The notes: generated by a model not told the origin, from the sequence alone. 64,000 bases of DNA from Nguyenibacter vanlangensis (GCF_038719015.1 NZ_CP152276.1:754001-818000); one strand, 5' to 3'. Counted from the first letter of the stretch, positions 7,894 through 18,713 are shown. A program made the numbers and translations.

Positions 7894-9230
7894 CCGGCGA
7901 TCCGCTGGACCTGATCGGCGGCCTGCTGGCCATGGCCCGCGCGGCCGGGGCCGATGCGGCCGACGCGCTGTACCTGGCGCGCACGACCCAGGGCGTGCAG
8001 GTCCGCAACGGCCGGACCGAGGACCTGGAACGATCCGAGACCCAGGACCTGGGCCTGCGGGTGTTCGTCGGGCGCCGGTCGTCCATCGTGTCGGCCACGG
8101 GGCTGGACCCCGAGCGGTTCGCGCCCCTGGTCGAGCAGGCGCTGGCCATGGCCCGCGTGGTGCCCGAGGACCCGCATGCCGGGCTGTCGCCCCTGGCGGA
8201 GACGGGGTTCGTGGACGGCACGGGCCTGGATCTGCTGGACATGGCGCGTCCGGACACCGCATCGCTGCTTGCGCGCGCGCGCGCGGCCGAGGATGCCGCG
8301 CTGTCGGTGGCCGGGGTGACCAACAGCAATGGCGGGTCGGCCACCGCCAGCCTGTCGGACATCGTGCTGATGAGTTCGGCCGGGTTTTCCGGCCGCTATG
8401 CGCGCAGCGGCCATTCGGTGTCGGCCAGCGTACTGGCCGGGCACGGCACGGGCATGCAGCGCGACTATGATTATCACAGCACGGTGCATCTGGCCGACCT
8501 GGACGATCCCGCCGCGATCGGACGCAGCGCCGGCGAGCGCACGGTCGCGCGGCTGAATCCCGGCCGGCCGCGCACCGGCAGGATGGCGGTGGTGTACGAT
8601 CCGCGCGTGTCGGCCAGCCTGCTGGGGCATCTGGCCGGCGCGGTCAACGGCAACGCGATCGCGAGGGGCACGTCCTTCCTGAAGGACCGGATGGGCCAGC
8701 GAATCATGCCGGCCGGCCTCGACGTCCTGGACGACCCCACGCGACCGCGCGGCCTGGCGGCGCACCCGTTCGACGGCGAAGGCGTGCGGAGCGGCGTGCT
8801 GGAGATCGTGCGCGACGGGGTGCTGACGAACTGGGCGCTGGATTCGCGCAGCGCGCGGCAGATCGGGACCACCGGCAACGGCCGGGCCAGCCGTGGACCG
8901 TCCGCGCCGCCCGTCCCGTCGCTGGGCAGCCTGTACGCGCGCCCCGGCACGCTGACGCCGGCCGCGCTGATGCAGGACATCGCCGAGGGGATCTATGTCA
9001 CCGAACTGATGGGATCGGCCATCAACGGCCTGACCGGCGATTACAGCCGCGGGGCTGCGGGATTCATGATCCGGGGCGGCGTGCTGGCCGAACCGGTCGC
9101 CGAACTGACCATCGCCGGCAACCTGAACGACATGTTCGCCCGGATGGTACTGGCCGACGACCTGGAATTCCGCCGGGCGACCAACGCGCCGACGATCCGG
9201 ATCGACGACATGATGATCGCCGGGGCCTGA
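7890..9230 (+). CDS. pmbA: TldE/PmbA family metallopeptidase subunit
   Basis: A 446-residue protein of the TldD/TldE family, matching PmbA in length. In E. coli, TldD and TldE form a heterodimeric peptidase that processes microcin B17 and the antitoxin CcdA; TldE is the non-zinc subunit. Family segments include SVAGVTNSNGGSATAS in the middle and GRASRGPSAPPVPSLGSLYA and GDYSRGAAGFMI near the end. There is no HExxH-like motif, in line with PmbA rather than TldD. Its start overlaps the M16 peptidase stop by 4 nt. No tldD is present in this window. Confidence 0.88.
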   Translation: MTGDPLDLIGGLLAMARAAGADAADALYLARTTQGVQVRNGRTEDLERSETQDLGLRVFVGRRSSIVSATGLDPERFAPLVEQALAMARVVPEDPHAGLSPLAETGFVDGTGLDLLDMARPDTASLLARARAAEDAALSVAGVTNSNGGSATASLSDIVLMSSAGFSGRYARSGHSVSASVLAGHGTGMQRDYDYHSTVHLADLDDPAAIGRSAGERTVARLNPGRPRTGRMAVVYDPRVSASLLGHLAGAVNGNAIARGTSFLKDRMGQRIMPAGLDVLDDPTRPRGLAAHPFDGEGVRSGVLEIVRDGVLTNWALDSRSARQIGTTGNGRASRGPSAPPVPSLGSLYARPGTLTPAALMQDIAEGIYVTELMGSAINGLTGDYSRGAAGFMIRGGVLAEPVAELTIAGNLNDMFARMVLADDLEFRRATNAPTIRIDDMMIAGA

Positions 9231-9234
9231 ATAC

Positions 9235-9280
9235 GGCCCCCGTCAGACAGGCCCCCGTCAGACAGGCCCAGCATCAGACA
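9235..9280. repeat. 15-bp tandem repeat upstream of the Tim44-domain gene
   Basis: Two identical 15-bp units (GGCCCCCGTCAGACA) at 9235-9249 and 9250-9264 are followed by a diverged 16-nt unit ending in ATCAGACA at 9280. The array occupies most of the 67-nt gap between pmbA and the next gene and lies directly before the start region. Confidence 0.85.
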
Positions 9281-9297
9281 GGACAGGAACAGACCGC

Positions 9298-10269
9298 ATG
9301 ACCATTCCGACCCGTACCGTCCGGCCTCGCCTGGCGCGCCGTGCGGCGTTCCTGCTGCTGGGCACGGCCCTCGCGATCGCGCAGGGCGGCCTGGCATACC
9401 AGGCGGATGCCCGGCCGGGCGGCGGGATGTCGCTGGGCAGCCGGGGATCGCGGACCTATAGCGCCCCTGCCCCGACCACGACGGCGCCTTATGGCGCGGC
9501 ACCGATGCAGCGTTCGATCACGCCGCAATCGCCATCGCCCCTGGGCGGATATTCCGGCAATCCCTCCGCCTTCCCGCGTTCGCCGTACGGAGCGCCTTAT
9601 GGCGCGCCCTATGCGCGGCCGCATCCCTTTGCCGGCGGGTTTCTGGGCGGGCTGCTGGGGGCCGGCCTGTTCGGTGTGCTGTTCGGGCACGGGATTGCCG
9701 GAGGGCTGCATGGCGGGGGCAGTTTCTTCGGCTTCCTGATCCAGTTGCTGCTGCTGGGGCTGCTGGTCGGCTGGCTGGTCCGGCGGTTTTCGGGCGGCGC
9801 CGCGCGACGGATGAGCATGCCGGCGGCGCCCGGGGCCTATGGCCAGGGCCCGGCGCCCGACCAGTTGACCGTCACCCCGGACGATTACCGCGCATTCCAG
9901 CGGCTGCTGGTCGATATCCAGGCGGCCTGGAGCCAGCAGAACCTGCCGGCGCTGCAGCATATGGCGACGCCGGAAATGGTTGGGTATTTCAACGCGCAGC
10001 TTTCGGACCTGGCCAGCCGTGGGGCCCGCAACGTGGTCTCGGACGTCCGCTTCGAGCGGGGCGACCTGGCCGAAGCCTGGTCGGAAAACGGCTTCGACTA
10101 TGCCACCGTCGCCATGCGTTATTCGATGGTGGACATCACCACCGACATGGTCGGCCACGTGATCGACGGCAGTTCGACCGAGCGGGTGACCACGACAGAA
10201 CTCTGGACCTTCGTCCGGCCGTCGCGCGGCGGGGCGTGGCTGTTGTCGGCGATCCAGCAGGCACGGTGA
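9298..10269 (+). CDS. Tim44-like domain membrane protein
   Basis: A 323-residue envelope protein. It begins with a signal/anchor segment (residues about 14-36), followed by a glycine/proline/alanine-rich linker with repeated APYGAPY-type motifs, then two hydrophobic glycine-rich stretches (about 110-135 and 140-158), and a C-terminal Tim44/MBA1-like domain (about 190-320: LTVTPDDYRAFQRLL onward, ending in TTELWTFVRP). In mitochondria Tim44 recruits Hsp70 to the import channel; bacterial versions are membrane-associated and of uncertain role. It stands between pmbA and the convergent cox/ctaB cluster; its stop and that of the opposing small gene are 6 nt apart. Confidence 0.8.
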   Translation: MTIPTRTVRPRLARRAAFLLLGTALAIAQGGLAYQADARPGGGMSLGSRGSRTYSAPAPTTTAPYGAAPMQRSITPQSPSPLGGYSGNPSAFPRSPYGAPYGAPYARPHPFAGGFLGGLLGAGLFGVLFGHGIAGGLHGGGSFFGFLIQLLLLGLLVGWLVRRFSGGAARRMSMPAAPGAYGQGPAPDQLTVTPDDYRAFQRLLVDIQAAWSQQNLPALQHMATPEMVGYFNAQLSDLASRGARNVVSDVRFERGDLAEAWSENGFDYATVAMRYSMVDITTDMVGHVIDGSSTERVTTTELWTFVRPSRGGAWLLSAIQQAR

Positions 10270-10275
10270 CCGGCC

Positions 10276-10419
10276 CTACAGCCTGACCAGCGCCAGCCCG
10301 TAGATGATCGCGGCCAGCGCCAGCAGCGTCATCGCGGCGCCGATGACGCGGCCGCGATGCCGGCGGGCATATTCCGCCGCCTGCGCCGCGGTGAGGGAAA
10401 TCGGCTGTTCCGTCGGCAT
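10276..10419 (-). CDS. Small CoxF-like single-span membrane protein
   Basis: A 47-residue open frame starting at ATG 10419 and ending with TAG. It has a polar N-terminal half (MPTEQPISLTAAQAAEYARR) and one transmembrane segment (VIGAAMTLLALAAIIYGLAL). A clear GGAGG lies upstream, inside the end of ctaB, and the start is 6 nt after the ctaB stop, so translation is probably coupled. A small membrane protein directly after ctaB is common in alphaproteobacterial cytochrome oxidase clusters (often called CoxF); its role there is poorly defined. The family assignment rests on position, size and topology. Confidence 0.7.
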   Translation of the reverse strand: MPTEQPISLTAAQAAEYARRHRGRVIGAAMTLLALAAIIYGLALVRL

Positions 10420-10425
10420 CGTCCC

Positions 10426-11367
10426 TTATCCTCCGATCAGGACATGATCGGCCAGCAGCCCGCAGAACAGCAGGAAGAGATAGGCCAGCGAAAAACGGAA
10501 GGCGTGGCGGGCGGGCTTGTCGCCGGTCAGGCTTGTGCCGTCCGCGTCCTGCCGGTCGCCCAATACCCGCACCGCGCAGAAGACGAAGCCCGCATCGAGC
10601 AGGATCGTGGTCGCGGCATAGAGCCAACCCGCCAGATGCAGGGCCGGGGGCACCAGCGAGACCGCGGACAGCGCCAGCGTGTACCACAGGATCTGCCAGC
10701 GCGTATGCCGCGCACCGCGCACCACCGGCAGCATGGGAATGCCGGCCCGGCCGTAATCCTTGCAGGCGTAGAGCGACAGCGACCAGAAATGCGGCGGGGT
10801 CCAGAGGAAGATGATCGCGAACATGACGACGGGCATCACGCCCAGCGAACCGGTGGCGGCCGCCCAGCCGATCATCGGCGGAAACGCGCCGGCGGCGCCC
10901 CCGATGACGATGTTCTGCGGCGTCGAACGCTTGAGCCACATCGTATAGACCACGGCATAGAAGAAAATCGAGAACCCCAGCACACAGGCCGCCAGCAGGT
11001 TGGTGGCCAGCCACATCAGCAGCACCGAGGCCACGGACAGGCCGATGCCGAAGCCCAGCGCGGCATCGGCGCGGATGCGGCCGTCGGGGATCGGGCGGCG
11101 GGCGGTGCGGGTCATGACCGCGTCGATATCGCGGTCGTACCACATATTGATCGCCCCGGCCGCGCCCGAGGCCATGCAGATGCACAGGATGGCGATGCAG
11201 GCGATCAGCGGGTTGATCCGGCCCGGCGCCATGGCCAGCCCGGCGGCCCCGGTGAACACCACCAGCGAGATCACCCTGGGCTTGAGCAGCGCGACCCAGT
11301 CCCTGGCCTCGGTCCCGACCAGGGCGGCGTCGAAGCGGGTCGCGTCCTCGGAAAGGGAGAGGCTCAT
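10426..11367 (-). CDS. ctaB: Protoheme IX farnesyltransferase (heme O synthase)
   Basis: Integral membrane enzyme that adds a farnesyl chain to heme B to make heme O. It has 313 residues from ATG 11367. The two polyprenyl-binding regions are present: INMWYDRDIDAVMTRTARRP (first Asp-rich motif) and the later YACKDYGRAGIPMLPVVRG. About nine hydrophobic segments are visible. The chosen start overlaps the upstream oxidase-like gene by 4 nt (ATGA); a longer frame exists but would run through that gene. In acetic acid bacteria heme O would supply a bo3-type ubiquinol oxidase. No ctaA, ctaC, ctaE or ctaG is seen in the window. Confidence 0.95.
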   Translation of the reverse strand: MSLSLSEDATRFDAALVGTEARDWVALLKPRVISLVVFTGAAGLAMAPGRINPLIACIAILCICMASGAAGAINMWYDRDIDAVMTRTARRPIPDGRIRADAALGFGIGLSVASVLLMWLATNLLAACVLGFSIFFYAVVYTMWLKRSTPQNIVIGGAAGAFPPMIGWAAATGSLGVMPVVMFAIIFLWTPPHFWSLSLYACKDYGRAGIPMLPVVRGARHTRWQILWYTLALSAVSLVPPALHLAGWLYAATTILLDAGFVFCAVRVLGDRQDADGTSLTGDKPARHAFRFSLAYLFLLFCGLLADHVLIGG

Positions 11368-12734
11368 GCGCCGGCTCCGCGATACGGGAAATCGGCGAAG
11401 GCGTCGCGCGGCGCCGGCGTGGCCAGGGTCCATTCAAGCGTACGTGCGCCGGGGCCCCAGTAATTGGCCGCGCGCACCCGCGCGCCGCCGCGCAGCGCCA
11501 GGCCGGCGGTGATGACGAAGGCCAGCATCGACAGGCCCAGCAGGATCACCCCCGCCAGCACGCAGGCCGGCCGGTGCGGGGCCAGGCACAGCAGCGTGCC
11601 TGCCGTCGCCAGCGCGACATGCAGCCGGCCCCCGCTCTCGGGGCACTGGTGGCCGGTCATCTTGCCGATCCAGTAATAGAACCCGCCGAAGGTCGCGAAC
11701 AGGGCGGCCGGCAGCGCCACGGCATGGCCGGCCGGAACGCCGCCCAGCCAGGCCAGGACCGGCCCCGCCAGCAGCAGGGCGGCAAAGGCGCAGGCCCACA
11801 GCATCGGCACGCGCAAGACCGGCCGCCCGGCCCGCACCGTCGCGCCCCAGACCGCCAGCAGCACCAGCATCGGCAGGCCGGTCGCCGCCTGCTCGATCAC
11901 GGGGCGGGCCGCCGGCTGGGCCGCCAGGCCGCCGGAAAACAGGTCATGCACCCAGATCGTGGCCCCGCCGACCGACAGCACCGCCATCGCGCCCAGGGCG
12001 GCGGCCCGGCGGCGGAGCGCCACGCCGGAGAAGGTTTCGACCAGTTGGCAGACGATTCCGGCGGCCGGCAGCAGCAGCAGGCCGATTTCGGGACCGGAGA
12101 AGGCGCGCAGGGCCGGAACGGCCTGTCCCGCGCCGTGCGGCGCGCCCGCGAGCAGGCCGCGCGTCAGCGACGCCGCCAGGACCGGCAGGGTCACCACCAT
12201 CATCAGCGCCGTCAGCGCCTGGGCCCAGGCGAAGAGCGGCATCGCGCGCAGGTCCATGCCCGGACGGCGCATGTTCAGCACGGTGGCGGCCATGTTGATG
12301 GACCAGCCCAGCATCGCCGCGCACCACAGCAGCATGCCCAGCCCGACCTGCACGCCGGAGAGGACCAGGAGGAAGCTGACGGCAAGGCCGATCCAGGCCA
12401 GCAGGGAAGCCCGGCGGGAGGCCATGTCGGGCGCGCCCAGCAGCATCGGCACGAACCAGGTGCCGAACCCGCCCGTCAGGGCCGGCAAGGCGCAGAACAG
12501 CACCATCAGCGCGCCATGGTCGATCGCGGCCCGGGCCAGTCCGCCGCCGGAAGCGGCGCCCTGCCCGGCCTGGGCCAGTTGCAGCGGCAGCGCCAGCGCG
12601 CCGCCGGCCAGCCCGGCCAGGACGGCAAGCGCCAGATACAGCGTGCCGACATGCCTGTGACTGAAGACGCGACCGCGTCGCGCCGGAAAGCTGCCGGTTC
12701 CGACCGCTGCTGGAACCTGGCCCTCTGTCGGCAT
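11364..12734 (-). CDS. Degenerate cytochrome c oxidase subunit I-like protein
   Basis: A 456-residue, roughly 12-span membrane protein clearly related to heme-copper oxidase subunit I: GGFGTWFVPMLLGAPDMA, then VLNMRRPGMDLRAMPLFAW, and FGGFYYWIGKMTG are all family motifs. The catalytic ligands are altered. The low-spin heme histidines appear kept (H73 in DHGALM, H337 in AGHAVA). The CuB histidine and cross-linked tyrosine of HPEVY are glycines (GPEIG, G214 and G218), the HH pair reads HD (263-264), and the heme a3 histidine position is alanine (A335). It should therefore not reduce oxygen. The start ATG 12734 has AGGAGG 8 nt upstream. It is translationally coupled to ctaB. An intact frame without stops argues against simple decay. 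Confidence 0.85.
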   Translation of the reverse strand: MPTEGQVPAAVGTGSFPARRGRVFSHRHVGTLYLALAVLAGLAGGALALPLQLAQAGQGAASGGGLARAAIDHGALMVLFCALPALTGGFGTWFVPMLLGAPDMASRRASLLAWIGLAVSFLLVLSGVQVGLGMLLWCAAMLGWSINMAATVLNMRRPGMDLRAMPLFAWAQALTALMMVVTLPVLAASLTRGLLAGAPHGAGQAVPALRAFSGPEIGLLLLPAAGIVCQLVETFSGVALRRRAAALGAMAVLSVGGATIWVHDLFSGGLAAQPAARPVIEQAATGLPMLVLLAVWGATVRAGRPVLRVPMLWACAFAALLLAGPVLAWLGGVPAGHAVALPAALFATFGGFYYWIGKMTGHQCPESGGRLHVALATAGTLLCLAPHRPACVLAGVILLGLSMLAFVITAGLALRGGARVRAANYWGPGARTLEWTLATPAPRDAFADFPYRGAGA

Positions 12735-12878
12735 GCGCCCAACCTCCTGCGACAAGGGGCCGGACGGGCGGCCCTGCTCAATTCGCCGCGACTTTACCGG
12801 AGCGTGCGGGGAAAAACGAGCCCCGCCGGGCCCGAAGGGACGCCCCGGGGGGTGCACCAGGGATGTCCTGGGGGAATA

Positions 12879-13613
12879 TCAGGCCCGCGTTTCGGCCGAC
12901 GGCGCGGCCGGATCGCGCGGCAGGACCACCAGGGTGAACAGCCCCGCGGGCGGCACGGGGTGGATGCTGGCCCGCGCCAGGTCGGCCGGCGGCAGCAGCG
13001 ATTCGATCGCGAAATCCGGATGCCAGCCCAGCGAACGCGAGGCACGGGCCATGCTGCGTTCCACCGCCAGGCGTACGCCGCCGGTGGCCAGGAAATGATT
13101 GACGAACAGGATATGGCCGCCGGGCCGGACCACGCGCTTCAGTTCGGCCAGCAGGCGGCGCGGATTGGGCACCACCGAGGCGACGAACATCGCCACGGCG
13201 ACGTCGAACGAGCCGTCGGCGAAGCGCGTCTCCTCGGCATCCATTTCCAGCAGCGCGTCGACATGGCGCAGATTCATGCGCGCCACGCGCTGGCGCGCGC
13301 GGTCCAGCATGTCGCCGGACAGGTCGATGCCTGTAATGCGCTTGTCCGACCGGTAATGCGGCAGCGCCAGGCCGGTGCCCACCCCGACTTCGAGCACTGC
13401 GGTGCCGGGCAGGCTGTTGACCGCGGCGACCGCGCGCTTGCGGCCGAATGCCGACACGCCGCCGAACAGCGCGTCATAGACCCCCGCCCAACGGCGATAG
13501 GCGGCTTTCACGGCCTCGGCATCCAGGGCGGAACGCGGGGCGGGCGTATAGCCCCCGACGGCGGTCGCCGCCCCACTGGCCTCGGGCGAGGCATCTTGAA
13601 GAACTTCGCTCAT
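12879..13613 (-). CDS. pmtA: PmtA-like phospholipid (phosphatidylethanolamine) N-methyltransferase
   Basis: A 244-residue class I SAM-dependent methyltransferase. Motif I is VLEVGVGTGLALPHY, motif II ITGIDLSGDMLDRARQRV, and the post-motifs FDVAVAMFVASVVPNPRRLL and RPGGHILFVNHF follow. The combination of YRRWAGVYDALFG before motif I and the NHF segment resembles the Rhodobacter-type PmtA that methylates phosphatidylethanolamine to phosphatidylcholine, an abundant lipid in acetic acid bacteria. A role as another small-molecule methyltransferase (UbiE-like) is the main alternative. It lies on the minus strand between gshB and the oxidase-like gene, with a 63-nt gap to gshB, so they may share a transcript. 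Confidence 0.7.
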   Translation of the reverse strand: MSEVLQDASPEASGAATAVGGYTPAPRSALDAEAVKAAYRRWAGVYDALFGGVSAFGRKRAVAAVNSLPGTAVLEVGVGTGLALPHYRSDKRITGIDLSGDMLDRARQRVARMNLRHVDALLEMDAEETRFADGSFDVAVAMFVASVVPNPRRLLAELKRVVRPGGHILFVNHFLATGGVRLAVERSMARASRSLGWHPDFAIESLLPPADLARASIHPVPPAGLFTLVVLPRDPAAPSAETRA

Positions 13614-13676
13614 CAGGAATCCTCTCTGCCCTGCCGGGCGATTGTCTTCAAGTGGCCACGGGCGCGCGTCACGCCG

Positions 13677-14693
13677 TCAGGCCACAAATCCGCCCGCGCC
13701 GTCGCCTGCGCCCTCCAGCCGGCGCAGGATGCAATCCCAGATCAGGCCGGCGGAATTGATGCCGTCGAAGCGGGCCATTTCCTGCAGCCCGGTCGGCGAG
13801 GTCACGTTGATTTCGGTCAGCCAGTCGCCGATCACGTCGATCCCGACGAAGATCAGCCCCTTCTCGCGCAGCATCGGGCCGATCGCCGCGCAGATCTCGC
13901 GGTCGCGGGGGGTCAGCGCGACCTGCACCGCCTTGCCGCCGACATGCATGTTCGACCGCGCCTCGCCCTCGGCCGGGACACGGTTGATCGCGCCGATCGG
14001 CTGCCCGTCGGCCAGGATGATCCGCTTGTCGCCGCGCCGCACCGCCGGTTCATAACGCTGGATCATCAGCGGCTCACGCGAGCGGGCGAAATGCATTTCC
14101 AGCAGGGCGTTCAGGTTTTCGTCGTCCTCGCGGATGCGGAACACCCCGGCGCCGCCATTGCCGAACAGCGGCTTGACGATGATGTCGCGCCATTCGGCGC
14201 GGAAATCGCGGATGGCCTGCTGGTCCCACGTCACCAGGGTCGGCGGCATCAGGTCGGGATAATGGGTGACCAGCAGCTTCTCGGGCGCGTTGCGCACCGA
14301 CGCCGGGTCGTTGACCACCAGGGCGCGGTCCGGGCCGATGCCGTGGACATGCTCCAGCATATGGGTGGCGGTGATGTAGGCCATGTCGAAGGGCGGGTCC
14401 TGCCGCATCAGGATGACGTCCATCTGCGACAGGTCCAGGATCCGTTCCTCGCCCAGGGTCGCATGGTCGCCCCTGACGCGCCGGACGGCGGCCGGGCGGG
14501 CGCGGGCGGTCAGGCGCTCGGCGCGGACGGCGCCGTGGCGGCCCTCACGCAGGCTGAGTCCCTGGACGTGGTAGACGAACAGCTCGTACCCCCGCGCCTG
14601 GGCCTCGAGCATCAGGGCGAAGGTCGAATCGCCGTTTATGTCGATCCCGGCCAGGGGATCCATCTGCACGGCAACCTTCAGCGGGCGGGACAT
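13677..14693 (-). CDS. gshB: Glutathione synthetase
   Basis: ATP-grasp enzyme joining gamma-glutamylcysteine and glycine to make glutathione in the cytosol. It has 338 residues, slightly longer than the E. coli enzyme owing to a C-terminal extension. The N-terminus [20 protein letters not shown] is characteristic, as are [20 protein letters not shown], the ATP-grasp core [14 protein letters not shown], and the C-terminal [23 protein letters not shown] 14693 is preceded by a weak purine-rich GGAGG-like stretch. Transcription follows greB; the 91-nt gap contains an imperfect long inverted repeat (14715-14779). Confidence 0.95.
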   Translation of the reverse strand: MSRPLKVAVQMDPLAGIDINGDSTFALMLEAQARGYELFVYHVQGLSLREGRHGAVRAERLTARARPAAVRRVRGDHATLGEERILDLSQMDVILMRQDPPFDMAYITATHMLEHVHGIGPDRALVVNDPASVRNAPEKLLVTHYPDLMPPTLVTWDQQAIRDFRAEWRDIIVKPLFGNGGAGVFRIREDDENLNALLEMHFARSREPLMIQRYEPAVRRGDKRIILADGQPIGAINRVPAEGEARSNMHVGGKAVQVALTPRDREICAAIGPMLREKGLIFVGIDVIGDWLTEINVTSPTGLQEMARFDGINSAGLIWDCILRRLEGAGDGAGGFVA

Positions 14694-14714
14694 GGACGCA
14701 ACCTCCGGACGCGA

Positions 14715-14779
14715 TTCGAACCCCGAACGACGTCAAGGGTCGTCCGCCCCCGCTTCTTAGTCGAGTTCGGGGTATCGAA
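14715..14779. other. Long-spaced inverted repeat between greB and gshB
   Basis: The arms TTCGAACCCCGAAC (14715-14728) and GTTCGGGGTATCGAA (14765-14779) are complementary apart from a one-base bulge, with a 36-nt spacer that itself contains GACG/CGTC pairing. It may form a large stem in the greB transcript and act as a terminator or attenuator. No T-tract follows. Confidence 0.4.
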
Positions 14780-14784
14780 AAACC

Positions 14785-15354
14785 TCATAACACGCTGGCG
14801 GAAGCGGATTGCCGCGCGCCGTCCGGTTCGGGATAGGCGATCCGCAGGATTTCGATGATCTCGGCCCCGGCCGGCGTCATCAGCCGGACCTCGTCCCCGA
14901 CCCGCCCGCCAAGCACGGCGCGCGCGACGGGCGAGGCCAGGCTGACCTGGCCCGCGGCGAGATCGGCCTCGTCCACCCCCAGGATGGTGACCGTGCGTTC
15001 CTCATCCGTCTCGGTCGCATAGGTCACGGTGGCGCCGAAGAAGACGCGGTCGCGCCGGGTCTGGGCGGCGGGATCGACGACGATCGCCTTCTCGATCCGG
15101 CGGGTCAGGAAACGCACCCGGCGATCGATCTCGCGCAGGCGCTTCTTGCCGTAGAGATAGTCGCCGTTTTCCGAGCGATCGCCGTTTCCGGCCGCCCAGG
15201 AGACGATTTCGACGATTCGCGGCCGCTCGTCGCGCAGCAGGGCGTTCAGCTCGCCGCGCATCGCGGCCAGGCCGGCCGCCGTCATGTAGCGCGACACCCC
15301 ATCCGGCGCGCGGGGGCGGTCGTCGTCGTCGTCGTCATCGGTCATGGAGGCCAT
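14785..15354 (-). CDS. greB: Transcription elongation factor GreB
   Basis: A 189-residue Gre-family factor that rescues backtracked RNA polymerase by stimulating transcript cleavage. The N-terminal coiled coil carries RSENGDYLYGKKRLREIDRR, whose YGKK/REIDRRVRFL wording separates GreB from GreA. The C-terminal FKBP-like domain follows. Near the start there is a run of seven aspartates (a GAC/GAT repeat), absent from typical GreB. Two in-frame ATGs (15354 and 15345) are possible; neither has a strong ribosome site. The gene lies between galM and gshB on the minus strand. Confidence 0.88.
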   Translation of the reverse strand: MASMTDDDDDDDRPRAPDGVSRYMTAAGLAAMRGELNALLRDERPRIVEIVSWAAGNGDRSENGDYLYGKKRLREIDRRVRFLTRRIEKAIVVDPAAQTRRDRVFFGATVTYATETDEERTVTILGVDEADLAAGQVSLASPVARAVLGGRVGDEVRLMTPAGAEIIEILRIAYPEPDGARQSASASVL

Positions 15355-15435
15355 TTTGCCCGAGCGTCCCGAATCTGAAACCCTTCGGGTGGAAAAATCG
15401 TGGCGGAGTCGCATGACGGCAAGAACCGGGCGGAC

Positions 15436-16329
15436 TCAGCACCCCGTGAGGGCAAGACGGATATGGCCTTCCAGCTTGCGGCCGGGGGCGAGGATTCGCA
15501 GGCCCCCGTCGGCCACGCCCGGGTGGTTCAGGGCATCGTTCATGTGGGTCACCGGTTCGACGGCGATGAAGGGCCGGCCGGGCGGGGTATAGAGAACCAG
15601 GTGGCGGAACGGGTCGTCGGCCGCGATCGTCAGCGCCAGATTGTCCTGCGGCCAGCGCAGAAAGGCCGCGCCGCTCCATTCCGCATAGCAATGATCGATC
15701 GCCTGCGCGCCGATGGGACGCATCTGCTCGAACGACCACTCGCCCGTGGCGGGCACGCGCAGCGCCGGCAGGTGGCGGTCGTCGTTGGTCCAGACTGTGC
15801 CGGCGGAAAATCCCAGATGCAGGGCGCCGCGCCGGGGAAAATAGGGATGGAATCCCAGGCCCGCCGGCTGCGGATGCTGATCGGTATTTTCGATCAGCAT
15901 GCCGATCGACAGCCCGTCCTGCCGCAGGTCGAATCGCAGTTGCGCGCGATAGGCGAAGGGCCATTGCGGATTCGGATGACGGGGATCCAGGTGCGGATTC
16001 CAGGACAGGCCCAGGGTGGCGCTGTCGTCGGACAGCAATTCCAGCCGCCAGGCATGTTCCCAGCCATTGCCGTGGATGACATGGGGCTCGCCGGCGAAGT
16101 TCGGCCGCATCCGGTATGGCACGCCGTCGAACTGAAAGCAGCCATCCGCCACCCGGTTGGAAAACGGCACCAGCGGATAGGCGGCGACCGCGCGGCCCCG
16201 CTGGGCCAGCAGGTTGGGGTCCGCGACGGCATGCAGGATATCGAGCCCGCCGCTCGTCCAGTAGGCGACGGCTCCGCCCAGGCCGGGCAGCAATCCCAGC
16301 CGCGCCGAGCCCGCCGCCAGTTCGATCAT
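15436..16329 (-). CDS. galM: Aldose 1-epimerase (mutarotase)
   Basis: A 297-residue mutarotase-fold protein that would interconvert alpha and beta anomers of hexoses. Family segments include YPLVPFSNRVADG, the histidine in HVIHGNGWEHAW, and LGFHPYFPR, with a late HPGVADGG region. Start choice: ATG 16329 has GGAG 6 nt upstream. Directly before it three in-frame 15-bp units each contain an ATG, so the protein could be longer by 5, 10 or 15 residues (MPEQL, MPGQH, MPEQR). The start lies 144 nt downstream of the uvrB stop, on the same strand. Confidence 0.88.
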   Translation of the reverse strand: MIELAAGSARLGLLPGLGGAVAYWTSGGLDILHAVADPNLLAQRGRAVAAYPLVPFSNRVADGCFQFDGVPYRMRPNFAGEPHVIHGNGWEHAWRLELLSDDSATLGLSWNPHLDPRHPNPQWPFAYRAQLRFDLRQDGLSIGMLIENTDQHPQPAGLGFHPYFPRRGALHLGFSAGTVWTNDDRHLPALRVPATGEWSFEQMRPIGAQAIDHCYAEWSGAAFLRWPQDNLALTIAADDPFRHLVLYTPPGRPFIAVEPVTHMNDALNHPGVADGGLRILAPGRKLEGHIRLALTGC

Positions 16330-16374
16330 GCGCTGCTCCGGCATATGCTGCCCTGGCATAAGCTGCTCTGGCAT
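16330..16374 (-). repeat. Triplicated 15-bp start-site unit of galM
   Basis: Three tandem 15-bp units, read on the minus strand as ATGCCAGAGCAGCTT, ATGCCAGGGCAGCAT and ATGCCGGAGCAGCGC, lead into the ATG at 16329. Each unit carries an in-frame ATG, and its (G)GAGCAGC or GGGCAGC tract acts as a plausible Shine-Dalgarno sequence for the next ATG. Confidence 0.85.
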
Positions 16375-16428
16375 AGGCCACCCTGCCCTCTTGCTTTCGG
16401 CGCATCTTCACGCGGCCGGGCGATTCGG

Positions 16429-16455
16429 CCCAATCACGATCCCCAATCACGATCC
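16429..16455. repeat. 13-bp tandem duplication before the uvrB 3' end
   Basis: CCAATCACGATCC occurs twice with a 13-nt offset in the gap between uvrB and galM. It is one of several short tandem duplications at gene junctions in this window. Confidence 0.75.
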
Positions 16456-16472
16456 ATGTCGGGCGGGCCGCC

Positions 16473-18713
<2,241 letters not shown>

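Noticed and set aside
14711..14730. T-arm-like sequence on the minus strand before gshB (GGGGTTCGAATCG)
   Set aside because: No acceptor, D or anticodon stem can be drawn around it; it is one arm of the greB-gshB inverted repeat.
11574..14858. A 1094-codon plus-strand open frame
   Set aside because: Antisense of the oxidase-like, methyltransferase and gshB genes, all supported by motifs and ribosome sites.
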